From positions 28,928,796-28,992,795 of the forward strand of contig NC_054548.1 of NCBI RefSeq assembly GCF_017654505.1: a stretch of DNA of 64,000 nucleotides. Direction: 5' to 3'. The notes below the pieces were generated by a model that made no database searches, was not told the origin of the DNA, and saw only the letters and a list, made by a program, of their open reading frames with translations. Shown in pieces: positions 11,012 to 22,199 of this stretch; the first letter of the stretch is position 1, and each line of letters starts with the position of its first letter. The translations under genes were made by a program, and so were the position numbers. This DNA comes from Polyodon spathula (taxonomy: Eukaryota; Chordata; Actinopteri; Acipenseriformes; Polyodontidae).

Positions 11012-13082
11012 TTCATTGTTTTGTTTTTAGATGAAGGTTAATAAAACATTCCAGTTATTTTCCATTGTATAATTTCTGGTATGAATTTTGTTTGTTGTAG
11101 TTTTAGCTATGCATAATTTTATTTATTTTACACTTCAGGCAAAGCACATTATTTTTCATACATTATGGAATATGCCTAGTGTATGTTTTATTAAAACTTG
11201 GTTATACAGTATTGGCAGGAATAAGTAAAATAATGCTTTTAAGATGGCTTAGTAAACTTTACATTTATGTAAAATATGATAATTTAGATACTGTTATCAT
11301 GTGCATCACCAAGAAACAGGTTTAACAAAATTTACTGTGAAAAATAACAAGATGAAAATATATTTCACCTCATTAAGTGTTTCTCTGACTCACCCATTTA
11401 TTCAATGGAAGGGGCCACATGAATTATAGATTTAAAATGTTAAGTGGAAAGTTAAGGCTGAGGCATTATTTGCACAGTACATAGGTTTGCATGTTGGTTG
11501 TAAATTGATCTACTGCACTAGATTCACATGATCCTTTATATGTTATGTTCAGCACACGTGGGACAAATTCACCCCCATTACCCCAGCTGTAAATCTGAAG
11601 AGCATATACAATAAGCATGCTGTGTATTTATTTATTTATTTGCTTCTTTAATTATTTATGGTATTCAGTAAATCACTGTATTCAATTAATCATTGCCAGT
11701 GCAAGCCACTAACATATTACAAATGGTAAAAGCAAAGCCTGTAACATTAAAAATGGACGTGCTGATGCTGGTAAAAAGAGTAAGAATCAGCAGGTTGAAA
11801 AGGGTAAGTTGTTTAACTTAAAGATAATGTTTTTCAACATTAGCTTTCATTAAAAAAAAAGAGTTTCAATCTTTCAGCCCTGATGTCTGTTTACTGATAA
11901 AAATTGATAGCCTCTGGAGCTTGAACTTCAGCTATGATGTAGCTAATTACATTAGCATAAAGAAAGCAGGCAATACCTAAGTGTATTCAGGCATAGCAAG
12001 GGATTTGATGGTGACTACCTGGGGGAATATCCATCATTCTAGAAAGGTCCTCGATGCTAAGTGAATGAAATCCTGAAAACAGTGAACTCTTAAATAGTTT
12101 TTTTCTGTTAGGTTTATAGAAAGAGATAAACACAGCCATTTTAAGACATTGTGGCTGTGGTTTTCACTTAAGGTCAAACCTATCCCGCTGAGGACCACAT
12201 AGCTGTACAACTGTAAGGTAAAGAAGTAAGGTGTTACCAAATTGGAAAACCTACCTTTTGGAGGTTTTGTTCCTAGGCTTGTGTTGAACAGCATTGATGA
12301 GATTTGCAACGTGAGGCACCAATCATCACCTACTCACACTCCAGATCAGATGAGTCTCTGTTTGCTGTACAGGCTTGAATACATGTTCCAATGATGTGTT
12401 TTATTATATAACTGTATTCTGCTTACTTAAAAAATGAATTATTCTCTTTTTACACTTTCTTTAATTAATGATGTTTAATGAACAAAGCCTGATAAGAAAT
12501 GTGACTGCAACACAATGGCTTAGAAACAGGGAAGATCATTATGTGTTACAGTAAGTACATTTTTCTTTGATCTTGTCAAGGCACTTCTTCTACATGCCAT
12601 TTTATCAGATTCTGTGATGATGCATAAATACATCTACTCCCATGAAAGGTGAAAGTAAACCTTCCAATAAAATCACCCTCCAGCCATACAACTGATATAA
12701 AATAAACATTTTTTTTACATATTCGTGTCAAGATGATCATTTATTATATTCAAGATAGCTGGATATAAGAAACAAACAAAACAATACAAATTGAATCAAT
12801 GCTGCAAACACTACATTTTATAAGGTTTGGGCCATATTTTCCACTATGCTCTATGAATTAGAGGAAGAAGAAAATCCAGGTCGCTGTATCTAGCAGAGTT
12901 ACACAGGCCAACCTGACAAAGGGCCCAGAATTGTATCAGCACATCGCTGCTAGAGTAATCTCAAAATATTTCAATTTGTTTATACATTTATTTCAGAATA
13001 TACAAACAAATGCAGTATACAGTCGACATATACAACACCACCAGACTTCCACTAATGAAAACACTGAACAATTAGCAAGAAG

Positions 13083-13151
13083 AGCTGACTGTGTAGCTCA
13101 ATCAATAAAGCTGCTGTGGGTGGTCTCTAAGCTCACAGTATGAAACCCAAC

Positions 13152-13186
<35 letters not shown>
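13083..13186 (+). mobile_element. tRNA-derived SINE with poly(A) tail
   Basis: The head gtgtagctcaatcaataaag matches the D-arm/A-box of a tRNA (TAGCTCAGTNGGTAGAGC). Some 40 bases on, acagtatgaaacccaac resembles a decayed B-box/T-arm. The unit ends in an A31 run at 13156-13186. It is a short polymerase III retroposon of about 75 bases plus tail. The tRNA cannot be functional, because the stems are not complementary. Confidence 0.7.
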
Positions 13187-13189
<3 letters not shown>

Positions 13190-14536
13190 TACCATAGCAA
13201 ACATAGCTGTTTGGAGATAATACTAAATCTTATACCAGACAAATGTTGTTTTAACTTGAAGTTCATATTACAGTAACTGCAATGGTTGCATTGGCTTAGG
13301 GGGAATGGGTAGTATTGGCACATTATCAAATCTGTTTGTATTATGTGGAAATCCTAAGGGAAACATTTACCACATAGTTAAATTGGACCACCCTTGCACA
13401 AGTAGAACACTCCAGTTACATCAGTTGTCAACCCGGATAGCCGTAATTGGAACATATCATTTTTAGAGTATAATTGTGCTACTATCATAGTGTAATACTT
13501 ACATCTGTGTGCTTGGTAACAGGCTGCTGTCTCTAAGGACCCTCTATGCAGTGTGTTTAGAGGTGCACCATGTTGATTTATTCAGGATAACAGGACATGG
13601 AATCCCAATGACAACGTGAACGGTAGAGAGATTTAAGTTAACATATACTGGTAAAGCAACATATTATGCTAGGTGGTTGACACAGCAGGCTAATTTGTGA
13701 ACTATTCATGTCTTTCATTGAGAGGCCAAGGTCAGTTCTACAGTAGTTGCTAACCTAAGTCAAGGCTAGATCTGCCAAAGTGGATTTATGTTAGTATGAG
13801 CCAGAGCCAACTTGTGAACATCTTTATTGCTACCAATACTAGGTGTTCACTAAATGGTGTTGGTGCTTACAAAGTGTTAATTATGTCTTGGTCTGGCAAC
13901 TAGAACTGAGGAGCTTCTGAACTCAAAATCTAATAATTCAGAAGGATCTCAAACATCGTCAGAAAATAAGCTACTTACTCTTTAAGAGCTAACAAAACTG
14001 GACTAACGCAACATCCAACACAAAAACCTTTATAAAAACGACTTTCAAAATTCTCAGATATCACCATAATTGTTTTTTTTTTTAGCTCTCATTTGTATAA
14101 ATATTCTCCACAAAATGTTTAATATTAAAATAGTTAGATCCCAACATAGTAGTTCTCCAGTACTCAATTTTGTGAATTAAGTTCTGAGAATGATTAGAAC
14201 ACCAAACATAGTCATTTGTACTGTAACTGAGCTATGAATTAGCCTTCTGTGCCAATAATTAGCCTTCTGTGTGGACACTCAAACTTGTAATAGCCTTTAA
14301 CAAGTATTTATTGGCAGGTATTCCATAAATCCACCAATTTATGTGTTGATTTCAAAACAACTAAATATGTCCTTCCATAACCTCTACAATTCAGTTCCAA
14401 GCAATGGCTTCTGATGTTTTTTACTGCCATAGTTCCGCACGAGTCTGAAAACTAACAATGAATATTTGTCTTTTAAACACTCAAAGTGGAAGTCAATTGA
14501 CATTGGTTGGTACTCAATTGTAAAAGTGAGGGAGTC
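13187..14536. other. No gene seen
   Basis: AT-rich, with no open frame or motif I recognise. A short direct repeat, aattagccttctgtg, occurs at about 14237 and 14259. Confidence 0.5.
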
Positions 14537-15028
14537 TGGCAGTGTGCCCGCCCCTATGCATATTATGTTTATATGTTACGTGTTGTGTGTTAATGTTGGT
14601 GTATAGTCATTGGTACATGGGATATAAATGGGTCACATGCAGTTCTATGGAGACTCCAATTGAATGAATGATTAGCAATCGAGTCTCAGTACAGCTGCAT
14701 AAAAGCAGCATGTTTTCACTCACCCGGGGTTGTGTGTTTGGGAAGTGGAGAACGGGTGAGAGAGAGGAGAGTTAATAAAAAAACAATTGCTACGAATGCT
14801 GGAGGGCTAGCACTTTACTTGTGTGTTTAGCATTCGTTCACCATCTTGTCTACTCCTCTCTTTGTTTGGCTAACGTGCCCTTTGTTTGAGTGTTTGTTTT
14901 TTTGTTCAAACTTTTATTTTTATTGCCTGTTCATTAAACTGCATATCAGTGCCTTCATCATTTCACCCGTCCTGTATGTGTTTTAATTTCCTTGTTCTGA
15001 TGTCACCATGACAAGCCAGCCTGTGACA
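14537..15028 (+). mobile_element. 5' LTR of Gypsy-like element (family A)
   Basis: It begins TGGCAGTGTGCCCGCCCC and ends CAGCCTGTGACA, i.e. TG...CA. It is the same family as the solo LTR at 49885-50491: shared blocks include tgtatagtcattggtacat, gatataaatgggtc, gattagcaatcgagtct and gtacagctgcataaaa. It is about 115 bases shorter because the solo copy carries an extra block after gatataaatgggtc. A TATA-like gatataaatggg and a polyadenylation-type attaaa near the end fit an LTR promoter and terminator. Immediately after the LTR, cttggtgtcagaaacggg occupies the primer-binding-site position. Confidence 0.8.
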
Positions 15029-15126
15029 CTTGGTGTCAGAAACGGGACAACAGCAGCTCCAAGTGTCAGACCAGGGAAAGTGTGTTTTTGAGAAAAGTGT
15101 GTTTTTGTCCTTTTTGGGAAAAACAA

Positions 15127-15655
15127 ATGGGGAAAAAGGGCCAAAAGAAGCTGCTGCAGCAGGAGGAAGACAGGGATGATGGCTTGGAGGCCTTTTTAAA
15201 GACCCTTGCGGTGGAGTTGTAGTATGAAGAGGGGGAACTAGCATCCAGATGGGTGGACCATGAGCGTCCAGCACCTAGACAGGAGGTCCGCGAGTGTCCA
15301 GTTCCCAGACGGGGGGACCACAAGCTTCCAGCACCCAGACGGGGGGAGCGCAAGCATCCAAAGCCCGAGAGGGAGCTGTTCCCACCTCCACCCTCAGAGG
15401 GAGAATATCTGCTGTTTTCACCTGAGCCTGAGCGGGAGGAGCTCAAACATACACAGCCCAAGAGGAAGAAGTGGGTATGTCCACAGACCACAAAGGGGGA
15501 ATCGGTGTGTCCACAGCCCAAGAGGGCGAAGGCAGAACGTCCACAGCCCAAGGCTCCACCAGCAGAGGTGTACCTGTCACTCCCATCACCACCAGCAGAG
15601 GAAGAGGAGCAGGAGGTGCTTCTATTGTCTGGAAGAAGGGAAGCCTACCTCTGCC
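15127..15655 (+). pseudogene. Proline-rich tandem-repeat ORF of LTR element
   Basis: The first ATG after the LTR (15127) opens MGKKGQKKLLQQEEDRDD, with an in-frame TAG at 15220-15222. Reading continues in the same frame through roughly 11-residue units such as HERPAPRQEVR, ECPVPRRGDHK and LPAPRRGERKH, then PPPPSEGEYLLF, EPEREELKHTQPKRKK and similar charged Pro-rich repeats. It occupies the gag position, but I see no zinc knuckle or capsid fold. The frame is cut at about 15655 by a LINE and its continuation seems to resume at 16780. Function is unknown: it may be a gag-like structural protein of a non-autonomous LTR element. The nucleotide repeat period is about 33 bases. Confidence 0.6.
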
Positions 15656-16764
15656 CCGCACAAAAGATTAATTCTCAAACTGAACGCAGTTGGGATTCAA
15701 GAAAACACATGTACATGGATTAGGGAGTGGTTAACATGTAGAAAACAGAAAGTACTGATTAGAGGAAAAACCTCAGAATGGAGTGTGGTAACCAGTGGTG
15801 TCCCACAGGGATCAGTATTAGGTCCTCTGCTATTCCTAATCTACATTAATGATTTAGATTCTGGTATAGTAAGCAAATTTGTTAAATTTGCAGACGACAC
15901 AAAAGTAGGAGGAGTGGCAAACACTGTTGCAGCAGCAAAGGTCATTCAAAATGATCTAGACAAGATTCAGAACTGGGCAGACACATGGCAAATGACATTT
16001 AATAGAGAAAAGTGTAAGGTACTGCACGCAGGAAATAAAAATGTACATTATAAATATCATATGAGAGATACTGAAATTGGAGAAGGAATCTATGAAAAAG
16101 ACCTAGGAGTTTTTGTTGACTCAGAAATGTCTTCATCTAGACAATGTGGGGAAGCTATAAAAAAGGCTAACAAGATGCTCAGATACATTGTGAAAAGTGT
16201 TGAATTTAAATCAAGGGAAGTAATGTTAAAACTGTACAATGCACTAGTAAGACCTCATCTTGAATATTGTGTGCAGTTCTGGTCACCTCGCTATAAAAAA
16301 GATATTGCTGCTCTAGAAAGAGTGCAAAGAAGAGTGACCAGAATTATTCCGGGCTTAAAAGCCATGTCATATGCAGACAGGCTAAAAGAATTGAATCTGT
16401 TCAGTCTTGAACAAAGAAGACTACGTGGCAACCTAATTCAAGCATTCAAAATTCTAAAAGGTATTGACAGTGTCGAACCAAGGGACTTTTTCAGCCTGAA
16501 AAAAGAAACAAGGACCAGGGGTCACAAATGGAGATTAGACAAAGGGGCATTCAGAACAGAAAATAGGAGGCACTTTTTTACACAGAGAATTGTGAGGGTC
16601 TGGAATCAACTCCCCAGTAATGTTGTTGAAGCTGACACCCTGGGATCCTTCAAGAAGCTGCTTGATGAGATTTTGGGATCAATAAGCTACTAACAACCAA
16701 ATGAGCAAGATGGGCCGAATGGCCTCCTCTCGTTTGTAAACTTTCTTATGTTCTTATGTTCTTA
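15655..16764 (+). mobile_element. CR1-like LINE, 5'-truncated
   Basis: Inserted inside the LTR element. It begins near PHKRLILKLNAVG in the reverse-transcriptase palm and ends with gggccgaatggcctcctctcg, then repeated ttcttatg units (about 16742-16764), the 3' tail typical of CR1-type elements. Such LINEs have no long poly(A), use a short 3' repeat, and are usually 5'-truncated as here. Confidence 0.85.
15665..16693 (+). pseudogene. LINE reverse transcriptase, C-terminal part
   Basis: An uninterrupted frame of about 340 codons encodes the 3' half of a CR1/jockey-type polymerase. SGVPQGSVLGPLLFLIYIND is the conserved motif preceding the active site, FADDTK is the catalytic Y/FxDD box, and the thumb and C-terminal region follow (KKANKMLRYI, LYNALVRPHLEYC, LERVQRRVTRII, RDFFSLK, VWNQLPSNVVEA). 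Fingers, N-terminal palm and the apurinic endonuclease are missing, so it is inactive despite lacking stops. The frame runs backwards into an alternative frame of the LTR-element repeats and together forms a 477-codon chimeric ORF starting at ATG 15260. An open frame this long in an inert fragment suggests a fairly young insertion. Confidence 0.88.
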
Positions 16765-16779
16765 AGCTTCGAGTTGGTT

Positions 16780-17435
16780 CCAGTTCTGTGAGGAGAGGGG
16801 CCATTGCATTTACAACTACCCCTGGCCTGGAAAGGAGGTGGGACGACAGGTTGGCAGCTGAGAAGCCTTCCTCACCGAATAGGACCACTGGGTGGTCAGC
16901 TGCCCTGCTCTCCAGGAGGAGGGAGAAGCCCCGCTGTCTCCAGCGTAAGAAAGAGAGGAGCCATCGAACCAGCCCCCTGCAACAGAGGGAGAGCCGCAAC
17001 CAGTCCCCTGCAATAGAGGCAGAGTCTCACCAGTTCCCTGCAAGTGAGGGAGAGCCACACCAGTCCCCTGCAAGTGAGGGAGAAACACACCAGTCCCCTT
17101 CAATAGAGGGAGAGCCGCACCAGTCCCCTGCAATAGAATGAGAGCTGCAACAGTCCACTGCAACAGTAGGAGACTACCTGCTGCTCCCACCTTCGTTGCC
17201 AGGAGACTACAAGCTGCTCCCACCTTTGTTGCCAGGAGAATACACGCTGCTCCCACCTTCACCACCAGGAGACTACATGCTGCTCCCAACTTCGCCACCA
17301 GGAGACTACACGCTGCTCCCTCCTCCACCGCTTCCACCACCAGGAGGAGAGCAGCTGGAGATTGGGAGGAGGATGTCCCACTGTGGCTGCCCCCATGGTG
17401 ACATCACCTTAGACACTGTTGCTCATGAAACATCA
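16780..17435 (+). pseudogene. Continuation of LTR-element repeat ORF
   Basis: Downstream of the LINE the low-complexity coding style resumes. First comes a set of 30-base units encoding (E)PHQSPASEGE-like decapeptides (about 16985-17145). Then come roughly 33-base units encoding PPSLPGDYKLL, PPLLPGEYTLL, PPSPPGDYMLL and PTSPPGDYTLL (about 17170-17340), then PPPPLPPPGGEQLEIG. Frames shift between the two blocks, with a stop at 17140. It is probably the 3' half of the ORF at 15127. No 3' LTR is visible before the Tc1 element at 17.6 kb, so the element is truncated. Confidence 0.55.
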
Positions 17436-17603
17436 GCAAGTTGAGCTGTTTTGGTCACTGAAGCCCAACAAAGCCTTTGCAAAAACTATACACAAATATA
17501 TTAGCACTTGTATGACCCCAAACAGGTTGCAGACTATGCAATATCTTCCTATTATTTATTTATTTTTTTTTATGTTTTTTTAGTAGATCAACAGTCAATA
17601 CCA

Positions 17604-17605
<2 letters not shown>

Positions 17606-17675
<70 letters not shown>
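17606..17675. repeat. (TA)n tract at left end of Tc1
   Basis: About 35 AT/TA units ending directly at tcagtcaattgaaataaatt, which is subterminal Tc1 sequence. Confidence 0.95.
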
Positions 17676-17678
<3 letters not shown>

Positions 17679-19066
17679 TCAATTGAAATAAATTCATTAG
17701 GCCCTAATCTATGTATTTCACATGACAGGGAATAAAGATATGCTTCTGTTGGTCACAGATACCTTAAAAAAAGGTAGGGGCATGGATCAGAAAACCAGTC
17801 AGTATCTGGTGTGACCACCATTTGCCTCATGTAGCGCGACACATCTCCTTCTCATAGAGTTGATCAGGCTGTTGATTGTGGCCTGTGGAATGTTGTCCTA
17901 CTCCTCTTCAATGGCTGTCCGAAGTTGCTGGATATTGGCGGGAACTGGAACACGCTGTCATATACGTCAATCCAGAGCATCCCAAACATGCTCAATGGGT
18001 GACATGTTGGTGAGTATGCAGGCCATGGAAGAACTGGGACATTTTCAGCTTCCAGGAATTGTGTACAGATCCTTGCAACATGGGGCCATAAATTATCATG
18101 CTGAAACATGAGGTGATGGCGGGAGATGAATGGCACGACAATAGACCTCAGGATCTCGTCACGGTATCTCTGTACATTCAAATTGCCATTGATAAAATGC
18201 AATTGTGTTCATCATCCGTAGCTTATGCCTGCCCATACCAAACCCGACCGGCACCATGGGGCACTCGCTTCACAATGTTGACATCAGTAAACCACTCGCC
18301 CACGCGATGCCATACACGCTGTCTGCCGTCTGCCCAGTACAGTTGAAACCGGGATTCATCTGTGAAGAGCACACTTCTCCAGCGTGCCAGTGGCCATCGA
18401 AGGTGAGCATTTGCCCAGTGAAGTCAGTTACGACGCGAACTGCAGTTAGGTCAAGATCCTGGTGAGGATGACGAGCACGCAGATGAGCTTCCCTGAAACG
18501 GTTTCTGACAGTTTGTGCAGAAATTCTTCGGTTGTGCAAACCCACAGTTTCATCAGCTGTCCGGGTGGCTGGTCTCAGATGATCCCGCAGGTGAAGAAGC
18601 CGGTTGTGGAGGTCCTGGGCTGGCGTGGTTACATGTGGTCTGTGGTTGTGAGGCTGGTTGGACGTAATGCGAAATTCTCTAAAATGACATTGGAGGCGGC
18701 TTATGGTAGAGAAATGAACATTCAATTCTCTGGCAAAAGCTCTGGTGGACAGTCCTGCAGTCAGCATGCCAATTGCATGCTCCCTCAAAACATCTGTGGC
18801 ATTGTGTTGTGTGACAAAACTGCACATTTTAGTATGGCCTTTTATTGTCCCCAGCACAAGGAGCACCTGTGTAATGATCATGCTGTTTAATTAGCTTCTT
18901 GATATGCCACACCTGTCAGGTGGATGGATTATTTTGGCAATGAAGAAATGCTCACTATCAGGGATGTACACATTTGTGCAGAAGATTTGAGAGAAATAAG
19001 CTTTTTTCTGCATATGGAAAAATTCTGGGATCTTTTATTTCAGCTCATGAACCATGGGACCAACAT

Positions 19067-19069
<3 letters not shown>
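17676..19069 (-). mobile_element. Tc1-like transposon between two (TA)n tracts
   Basis: The body of a Tc1 family common in fishes. On the minus strand it runs from the subterminal region (cagctcatgaaccatgggac at about 19042 in + sense) through the transposase to gggcctaatgaatttatttc (near 17680-17705 in + sense reversed). The outermost tens of bases of both ends are absent and replaced by (TA)n. The DDE residues are partly lost (see transposase). Confidence 0.85.
17799..18881 (-). pseudogene. Tc1 transposase pseudogene
   Basis: The minus-strand frame from 18881 encodes the N-terminal helix-turn-helix pair (LSTRAFARELNVHFSTISRL), a basic GRPR-like linker (NHRPHVTTPAQD), the second helix-turn-helix (RISAQTVRNRFREAHLRAR) and the start of the catalytic domain. 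The frame breaks near 18205-18270. The rest (FINGNLNVQRYRDEILRSIV, FQHDNLWPHVA, LPWPAYSPTC) runs to a stop at 17799-17801. The first Asp region reads SSQMNPGFN where TDESRFQ is expected, and the Glu after SPD is lost, so only the middle Asp (HDN) survives of the DDE triad. The enzyme would cut and paste at TA dinucleotides. Catalytically dead. Confidence 0.9.

Positions 19070-19147
<78 letters not shown>
19070..19147. repeat. (TA)n tract at right end of Tc1
   Basis: About 39 TA units beginning immediately after accaacatggga of the transposon. Confidence 0.95.
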
Positions 19148-19151
<4 letters not shown>

Positions 19152-19719
19152 ATAGCATAATTTCATATCATATGATAATGACATTTATAACGTATTCCCA
19201 TGCCCAACAGACTAGTGTGGAAATATGCACTCACCTCTGTCCAGCACAATGTCTGTTTTGTTCCATTAATATGGTCCTATTAGGATATGGTAATGCATCG
19301 GTAATTAGAAACATGAGATGCAAATGTATTCAAGGTGGACATTCAATATGCACATAGCGCAATCAAATTTGAATTTGGCGAAAGCCCTAATTCGTCTGAA
19401 TATACCAATATATGCACAATAATTGTGATGCTCTAGTTCCAATAACTGCACACCGCTGGCTCAAATAGTGTCGGAGTGACAGTAACAGTCCACTCTGGAG
19501 TTGCATACCTATACAAAGTATGGGGGGGAGGGGTAGCTTCCTCAACATCTTGACCTAGATAGAAGCAGTGTTACATGGAGACCTTGGTACCATGTGCAGT
19601 ACAATTGCCTAGTGTTTATGTGTCATCGTAATTGGTAATGACAGTATGGCACACCACAGCCAGAAACAGATAAAGCCCATTAAGTATGCAATACGTGGAG
19701 GGGGATGAATCATTGCATC
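19148..19719. other. No gene seen
   Basis: About 570 bases of mixed composition between the Tc1 element and the DIRS element. Nothing recognised. Confidence 0.5.
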
Positions 19720-19723
19720 AAAC

Positions 19724-19873
19724 ATCGTTATGAGATACACTCCTGCCTATTGGTAGGTGTCACTGAGCTCCTACATCAACCCTGCCGATAGGCCCCCTCC
19801 CTCCAGTGATGTCCTTGGTCCTGCCTACCGAGGTTACTTAACCGTCACGCAGGGGAAGAACCACCCTCTTTCG
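19724..19873 (+). repeat. Left inverted terminal repeat of DIRS element
   Basis: About 150 bases, roughly 85% identical by eye to the reverse complement of 24793-24945. It is immediately preceded by unrelated sequence, so this end is shorter than the right end by about 50 bases, as is usual in DIRS elements. Confidence 0.88.
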
Positions 19874-20803
19874 CTTCTCACATTGGTAAGGTAAGACATC
19901 TGTATTGCATTGAGCCCTGTCTTCTCATAAAAAGTGCCGCGTAAGCTACTGCTAGTTCCCCTGCACTTTGTGCTGAAAGCTGGCATCACCGCTTTCCCAG
20001 AATCAGTAGTTTAAAAAATCGTAGCCTTTTGTATTCTGTTTCTGACATTTAGCACCTGCGTGCTCTGCGTGTCAGGCTGCTTCCTCCTGTCTGTCTGTCT
20101 TAGCATTGTAAGTATTATTGTTAAGAATTGTGTTTGTTTTTCACCCCTTACTTCGGAGAGCACTATTACTCCACGGGACCGGGCTTGCCTTGTTCCCATT
20201 GACGAGTTTGCCCACCAGCCTCCTGCGGGCCGTGGTTGGGCGTTGTTTTGATTGTAGCTGAACGCGTCCCCGTACTCGTGTACAGCGCTAACCACTCCAT
20301 GGCTGCTTTTGCCGGGCTGGCCATATACTCCTCATGGAGGCTTCCCTCGTACTTGGGTTGAGACATAAACGGGCTGCATGGGCCTTCACCTTGGTGTAGG
20401 TCGCTCAAATCAATGAACAGAGAGCTCTCCCCCATCTGTCCTGTAATATTGAACTGTTTTTTTAATTTTAAAAACAGTTTTTATTACTGTGTATAAGTCA
20501 ATAGCCTGCGGTGGCTTTGGCCCTGCCCCCCTGTTGTATGCTACACGCTGCTCAGGTGTGAGACCACGTGGCCAGGGTAGGCACCGTGCCTAACTGCCCT
20601 GGTGTTTTTTAATACGACGATGCGTAAGACTCTGCCCATACTACTTCGGTACCACCGTGCGCACAGTGCCCATTGTCATTGTACCAATAAATAGGCTAGC
20701 GAGCTGATGCTGCACGGTACTCAGTGCATGTGTGCACGCAGTACGCGGTACGTGCATGTGGTGTATATTAGGCCGGTGCTGCACAGTGCATGTCTGCATG
20801 GCT

Positions 20804-22140
20804 TTTCAGCCCCGTATTCTCGCGTGCTGCCTGGAAAGAGTAGCGCAGGGGCGTTCTTTGTCCCCTACAGCAGGACCCTCCCACTCAGGCCTCACGACAC
20901 CGTCACAGAGGCCCTCTGGGGAGATAACCTGTGCTCAGGCATCTGTTTCAACCCACAGCCGCTCCCCGTCACCTCCGGCTAGATGGGTGAAAAAGTCCTG
21001 GCAGGAGCGGGATATTATGGACACAAAAGCTCGGATTGGTTGCATCAAGGAGCTTTTGGAAAGGCAGGCCCCAACAGCTTCGGCCGTAGACCCCTGTGTG
21101 GCATCCCTCCCACCCCCTGAGCTGGTGCCGAGCTGGTCTCTGTGCCGCCCCCTTATCCCTCCGGGGGAGTACAGGGCGATCTCAGACGAGAGGCATACTT
21201 TGGCTTCCTCGGTTACTAGCATACCGCCATTGGCAGGGTCCGTGCCCGCGGTTACGGGGTGCACAGCGGCATACCTGCAGGTCCCTTGGACAGCACAAAC
21301 AGAGCCACGTTGTTCAGTCTTTCGACCAAATGACGTGGCTCCCCGAGATCAACCTTTCCCAGCATTCCCTGATTTTATGGAGGAGGTGCGTTCATCTTGG
21401 AACCACGCTGCTACAGTGCCAGCGCAATTGAGACATAGTTCTCCTCTGGCCTCGCTGGAAGGGGCGGAGAAGCTGGGCCTGGCTGGGTTTCCCCCTGTGG
21501 ACTCCACCACTGAGGCCTTGGTTAAGGCTCCACTGGTGGGAGGTATGCCCACGGACCCCATGTGCTCTGACATGCAGTTAGTATAATGGAGACACATGTC
21601 TGTAGAGCCTATGTGGCGGGAGCCCAAAGTACCCACCTAGCGAACACGTCCAGCATGCTCACTGCATACCTGGACAGAGTTTTGCGTGATGCCCCTCTAC
21701 CAGAGCCAGTGGCCACAGAACTGCAAATTCTGTCACACACATTGCTCCAGATCTCCAGCCTTCAGGGTCAGACCCTGGCAGGCCTAGTGGTCGCGCACAG
21801 ACAGCTGTGGCTGTCGCAGGCATGGGTTCCTGAAGCTGATAAGGCTGCGCTTTTGGACGCACCGATATCTCCAGGCCACACCTTCGGCCCAACAGTGGTA
21901 GAGTTCCTTCAACAGAGCCATCATGGAACTCGAGGAGTCAAGGCAGGTAGACACGTTACTCCCTCCTCCCACTCCGGCGCGGGTCAGGTTGAGCCAGTTT
22001 CCACAGTCCCGCCAGGTGACCTTAGGCACCGTCTACAGGCCTCATCTCAGACGAGAGGCAGGACCCTCCCTCAGTGTGGTGGCCATGGCTGTAGCCAGCC
22101 TACACAGCAACAACCGCGACGGGTGTCCAGGGTTTCCACC
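20804..22140 (+). pseudogene. DIRS gag-like ORF
   Basis: From ATG 20804 (MAFQPRILACC) the frame runs to a stop at 21584-21586, then continues in another frame from 21586 to 22140. Recognisable DIRS gag-region features are FPDFMEEVRSSWNHAATVPA, then LEGAEKLGLAGFPPVDSTTE ALV (minimum 21480-21530). In the second frame are TSSMLTAYLDRVLRD, ATELQILSHTLLQISSLQGQ and LVVAHRQLWLSQAWVPEADK, all typical of the 'MxxFP.VD..IAALV', 'YL..LL' and 'A..G....ALVVARRQLWLSQ' layout. It would coat the element's RNA in cytoplasmic particles. One frameshift near 21585 inactivates it. The precise start is unclear. Confidence 0.72.
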
Positions 22141-22199
22141 CTAGACACCTGCCCACTCTAGCCCCACCCCAACCTCAGCTGCGCCGACAGGGCCCCTGA

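Larger units (their letters stand above)
9446..13080. other. No gene seen; AT-rich downstream flank
   Basis: This contains poly(T) 9621-9651, (ATA)n and (TA)n microsatellites and short open frames of 60-104 codons without known domains. It is a gene desert as far as I can read; conserved noncoding elements cannot be judged from a single sequence. Confidence 0.5.

Noticed and set aside
13083..13155. Functional tRNA gene
   Set aside because: A-box and B-box traces are present but the acceptor and anticodon stems do not pair, and it ends in poly(A): a SINE.
17508..17735. ORFs containing long Tyr-Ile runs (also at 18974, 29000, 35173, 38288, 48054)
   Set aside because: They are translations of (TA)n microsatellites.
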